Below are positions 61,053-63,842 of a DNA stretch of 63,842 bases, piece after piece; position 1 is the stretch's first letter; each line of letters begins with the position of its first letter. The stretch spans positions 1 to 63,842 of the forward strand of contig NTLA01000011.1 in the NCBI GenBank assembly GCA_002457435.1. Direction: 5' to 3'. Below the pieces are notes generated by a model. It searched no databases. It saw only the letters and a list, made by a program, of their open reading frames with translations, and had not been told where the DNA came from. The DNA comes from Acidimicrobiales bacterium MED-G01. GTDB taxonomy: Bacteria; Actinomycetota; Acidimicrobiia; Acidimicrobiales; Poriferisodalaceae. A program made the translations under genes and the position numbers.

Positions 61053-61970
61053 TTAACCGACCTGAGGAGCAACGTTGGTCATAAACTCGCTAAGAGCCTC
61101 GAGTCGACCGTCGACCCCTCCCCGGGCGACCGGATCGACCAAAATATGGGTCACACCGATGTCCTGGACTCTGCCAATAGTGTCAACCATTTGATCTGCA
61201 GAACCGCCTATAGATTTAATTGGCTCCATGACCTGATCGGGATCCAAAAACATTCGAAGTGAAAGATCCAGACTCTCCAGGTCTCGTCCAATGGCGTCAC
61301 ATTCCTCCCGGACCTGACGCCATTCATCCTCAACGATGTCAAGAGGCTCAAATGCCGCATGAAACGCGTGACCGAACCGAGCGGTTCTGCGGAACGCGGC
61401 TCTGCTATTTCCACCGACCCACACTGGAACCGGCGACTGAACTGGTTTTGGTTCGAATCGGACTTCGGGGAAAGAATAAAACTCGCCCTCGTACGAAGGG
61501 TTTTCGTCGTTAAAAAGTGTCTCGAAAATTTCGAGTTGCTCATCGGACCTCTTACCCCGATTGTCCCAAGGCATGCCAAGAACTTCCGCTTCCTCTCGCA
61601 TCCAGCCCACGCCTACGCCCAAAATGAGACGTCCTTCGGATACAACATCGATAGTCGCCAATTGCTTGGCAGTCACCACCGGTTGCCTATACGGCAGAAT
61701 CAGAACCGTGAAACCCAGTCGAAGATGTTCAGTGCAACCAGCCACAAACAACAGAGTGCCAATCGGATCTAACCACCCAAGACCAGCTGGCGCAGGAAAA
61801 GACCCGTCACTGCTGTAGGGGTATTTGGAATCGAATTCAGCGGGCCAACAGACGTGATCACTGGTCCAGCCCGAATGAACCCCTAACTCTTCGGCCCTCT
61901 GAGCGAAACCTATTAACGAATCCCTGCTCACGTCCCGACCTAGATGCGGTAAATGCACTCCCCAATCCAT
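61053..61970 (-). CDS. LLM-class F420-dependent oxidoreductase, second copy
   Basis: 305 residues from ATG 61970; the longer open frame to 62087 has an unrelated-looking N-terminus. It shows the same barrel landmarks as the copy at 28.3 kb: DWGVHLPHLGRDVSRDSLIGFAQRAEELG, LRLGFTVLILPYRQPVVTAKQLATIDVVSEGRLILGVGVGW, and PVWVGGNSRAAFRRTARFGHAF. It uses F420 as hydride carrier; the substrate is unknown. The 163 bases between it and the divergent binding-protein gene hold promoters for both. Confidence 0.9.
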   Translation of the reverse strand: MDWGVHLPHLGRDVSRDSLIGFAQRAEELGVHSGWTSDHVCWPAEFDSKYPYSSDGSFPAPAGLGWLDPIGTLLFVAGCTEHLRLGFTVLILPYRQPVVTAKQLATIDVVSEGRLILGVGVGWMREEAEVLGMPWDNRGKRSDEQLEIFETLFNDENPSYEGEFYSFPEVRFEPKPVQSPVPVWVGGNSRAAFRRTARFGHAFHAAFEPLDIVEDEWRQVREECDAIGRDLESLDLSLRMFLDPDQVMEPIKSIGGSADQMVDTIGRVQDIGVTHILVDPVARGGVDGRLEALSEFMTNVAPQVG

Positions 61971-62133
61971 TCCCCCAAAATACCTGCTGCCGAACTCCTT
62001 TGCGATTATGTGACAAGTCCGACATATAGGGCATAAGAATTCGTGTTTCGTTGCCAACCGGCATAGCGTGCTGCCAGTCAACTTCACGAATGTTTAGTTG
62101 AAATACCCATACAAACCATAGAGGGGGCTCCAG

Positions 62134-63786
62134 ATGGAGATTCGACGCAATCTATTGCGTCTGCTCGCAGTTCTGTTCGCTTTCGCACTAGTTGCGGCAG
62201 CTTGCGGTAGCAGCGACGACGATGACTCTTCAAGCAGTTCTAGCGATAGCGCTAGCGCCACTGCTGATGACCATGGTGATGATGACCATGGCGAAGAAGA
62301 GGAAGACACCGGCGGTACTTTGAGCCAGGACGCAGTTGAAAAGGCTGTTTCTGGTGAAGATGACGGTTCAGACGATGCGCCTGAAGAGGTCAGCGACTGC
62401 CCAGTCGACCGATCCAATGTCGAAGGCATCTTTGCGGAAGCGGATTGTAACCGTGACGCAATTATCGCCATGATCACTGAGAAGATGGAAGCCGGCGAGT
62501 GGGGCGTCAACTCTGACAACCACCTAATCGGCCCCACAGGTATGGACGTTGATCTCAACGACTGCCCCGCAGACTGGGATGATAAAGCAGGCCTTACCGA
62601 TGACCAGATTCGTTTCGGTCAAACCACAGTGCAGTCAGGCAACCTTGCCGCATACGGCAACTTGAGCCTTGGCATGCAGATATGGTTCGACTACATCGAC
62701 TCACTTGACGTATTGAGCGGCCGTGACATCGAATTCATCATCAAGGATGATGGCTATGTTGCAGCTCAAACCATTGAGTACGTCGACGAACTCATCGAAT
62801 CAGCAAACATTCACTTGATCCAAGGCCTTGGTTCACCAAACGGCCTTGCTGTCTACGACAAGATCAACGAAGAATGCATTCCTCACCCGTTCTACCTTTC
62901 AGGCCACCCAGCCTGGGGTGACCCGGAAATTCACCCATGGACCACCAGCTATCAGATGTCATATTCGACTGAAGCTGTGCTCTGGGGAACCTGGATCAAG
63001 GTCAACCTTGCCGATGAGCTTCCTGTGAAGGTCGCTGGTCTGGTCATGGACAACGACTTCGGTCTTGCCTATGAAATGGGCTTCGAGGCTTACGTTGAAG
63101 GTAACCCGGACGTCGTTTCGGAATACCTGCCGGTTCGTCACGACCCAGCAGCACCGACGCTGACCAACGAGGTAACCACCATCGCAGCGTTCGACCCGGA
63201 TGTGTTCATCTCGATGACCGCAGGTAACCCATGCTTGCTTGCAGTCCAGGAAGTTGAGGCGTCAGGCCTTTACGACCGCTTGTCAGCCGCATTCACTCCT
63301 TCGGTATGTAAGGGAATCGCTGCCTACATGGCGCCAGCCGGAATGGCAGCAGACGGCTACTGGATTGTTGGTGGTGGCGCTAAAGACACCACTGACAGCG
63401 TAAAGATGAAAGAGCCATTCATTGCCTTCGCACGTGATCTCATCTCAGATGCGGGCGAAGACCCAGGCATTTCACTTACCGGTGAAGGTGTCTTCCGTGG
63501 ATACGCATTCACGGAAGCATTCCGGATTGCGGACGCTCTGCCAGGTGGCATGAGCCGTACCAACCTGATGCTTGCGCTTCGTAACTTCAAGATCTACCAC
63601 CCAGGTCTCCTGGATGGTCTTGTAACCGAACTGAAGGGCAACTCAGACGCCTACTTCGTTGAAGGTTCTGAGTACAGCAAGTTCAATGCAACTGATCAGA
63701 CGTGGGTCATGGTTGGCGACGTAGTTGACGCCAACGGTGGAACACCGAACTGTCGTTGGGATAAAGCAAACGGTGGTTGCCGCTAA
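62134..63786 (+). CDS. ABC transporter substrate-binding lipoprotein (branched-chain amino acid/amide type)
   Basis: 550 residues from ATG 62134, with GAGGGGG 6-7 bases upstream. The signal peptide ends in the lipobox LVAAAC (Cys at about residue 24). A long low-complexity Asp/Ser/Glu/His linker follows to about residue 90. The periplasmic-binding-fold part has IRFGQTTVQSGNLAAYGNLSLGMQIWFDYI, ELIESANIHLIQGLGSPNGLAVYDK, VAGLVMDNDFGLAYEMGFEAYV and GVFRGYAFTEAFRIADALPGGMSRTNLM. It binds a small substrate, probably an amino acid, amide or short acid, and hands it to permeases. Its operon probably continues past the right edge. Codons look biased to preferred forms, which suggests high expression. 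Confidence 0.92.
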   Translation: MEIRRNLLRLLAVLFAFALVAAACGSSDDDDSSSSSSDSASATADDHGDDDHGEEEEDTGGTLSQDAVEKAVSGEDDGSDDAPEEVSDCPVDRSNVEGIFAEADCNRDAIIAMITEKMEAGEWGVNSDNHLIGPTGMDVDLNDCPADWDDKAGLTDDQIRFGQTTVQSGNLAAYGNLSLGMQIWFDYIDSLDVLSGRDIEFIIKDDGYVAAQTIEYVDELIESANIHLIQGLGSPNGLAVYDKINEECIPHPFYLSGHPAWGDPEIHPWTTSYQMSYSTEAVLWGTWIKVNLADELPVKVAGLVMDNDFGLAYEMGFEAYVEGNPDVVSEYLPVRHDPAAPTLTNEVTTIAAFDPDVFISMTAGNPCLLAVQEVEASGLYDRLSAAFTPSVCKGIAAYMAPAGMAADGYWIVGGGAKDTTDSVKMKEPFIAFARDLISDAGEDPGISLTGEGVFRGYAFTEAFRIADALPGGMSRTNLMLALRNFKIYHPGLLDGLVTELKGNSDAYFVEGSEYSKFNATDQTWVMVGDVVDANGGTPNCRWDKANGGCR

Positions 63787-63804
63787 TAGCTAGCAACCAC
63801 TGCC

Positions 63805-63821
63805 AGTGCCTTCGAGGCACT
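63805..63821 (+). terminator. Intercistronic hairpin after the substrate-binding protein gene
   Basis: AGTGCCT (63805-63811) pairs perfectly with AGGCACT (63815-63821) around a TCG loop, 18 bases after the stop. No U-tract follows, and an AAGGA-like ribosome-binding site is at the window end. It is more likely an attenuating or mRNA-stabilising hairpin, common between binding-protein and permease genes, than a full terminator. Confidence 0.55.
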
Positions 63822-63842
63822 CGCAAATAAGTGCATAAGGAC

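Noticed and set aside
1-63842. Mobile elements, CRISPR arrays, tRNA or rRNA genes
   Set aside because: I saw no transposase or integrase motifs, no regular direct repeats with spacers, and no tRNA-like cloverleaf or rRNA sequence by reading. A dedicated scan could still find a short RNA.

Overview
This 63.8-kb window is gene-dense bacterial chromosome with roughly balanced GC. There is no gene-free stretch longer than about 170 bases, and I see no rRNA, tRNA, insertion sequence or CRISPR array. Gene content points to an actinobacterium, most likely a free-living (probably aquatic) member of class Acidimicrobiia: two LLM-type F420-dependent oxidoreductases, an F420/FMN split-barrel protein, an SCO6745-family protein, several family III CoA-transferases, biotin-dependent acyl-CoA carboxylases, a cytochrome P450, amidohydrolases, many MFS carriers, leaderless-looking starts and frequent GTG/TTG starts. 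The taxonomic call is inference from content only.

Layout. 1-4.1 kb: a truncated membrane protein joining a winged helix to a glycoside-hydrolase-like barrel, then a phosphoribosyltransferase, queF, an acetyltransferase and a YceI-like protein. 4.1-12.3 kb: sulfatase, MFS, FmdB zinc ribbon, P450, crotonase, MFS and a phytanoyl-CoA dioxygenase-like protein. 12.4-16 kb: acyl-CoA carboxylase alpha and beta. 16-24.9 kb: esterase, amidohydrolase, an unrecognised duplicated protein, dienelactone hydrolase, double-hotdog MaoC protein, PlsC, dual-specificity phosphatase and two adjacent CoA-transferases. 25-38 kb: double-FKBP lipoprotein, phosphotransferase, an MDR/LLM/carboxylase/MDR run, gluQ with a nitroreductase-SRPBCC fusion, an aminotransferase/omega-amidase pair, NIPSNAP, EamA and an HpcH/HpaI aldolase. 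38-44.7 kb: MFS, amidohydrolase, an unrecognised protein and a selenoprotein, then an Lrp regulator, DUF6356, ArsI/CadI, SnoaL and Tag. 44.7-63.8 kb: a double CoA-transferase, a thioesterase, a housekeeping set (5-FCL, Dus, Maf, SurE, ABC-F, S4 protein), acyl-CoA synthetase, MFS, VOC, hydrolase, and finally an ABC substrate-binding lipoprotein whose operon continues past the right edge.

How the genes work together. Much of the window looks like peripheral catabolism of organic acids and cyclic compounds: uptake (MFS, the substrate-binding protein), activation to CoA esters (ligase, CoA-transferases), oxidation (P450, MDR, LLM), hydration or ring cleavage (MaoC, crotonase, MhpD-like, dienelactone hydrolase, amidohydrolases) and carboxylation. 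Genes are often translationally coupled through 4-base overlaps of the NTGA type.

The most notable element is at 41612-42127. An apparent premature TGA at codon 92 sits in a U-G-S-C motif and is followed, 10 bases later, by a perfect 9-bp hairpin with a GTT loop. This fits a bacterial SECIS element, so I read the gene as an intact UGSC-family selenoprotein rather than two small ORFs. It lies 2 bases after an unrecognised gene whose product ends in a CxxC motif, which in turn follows an amidohydrolase. These three genes are the best candidate for an undescribed selenium-dependent system here.
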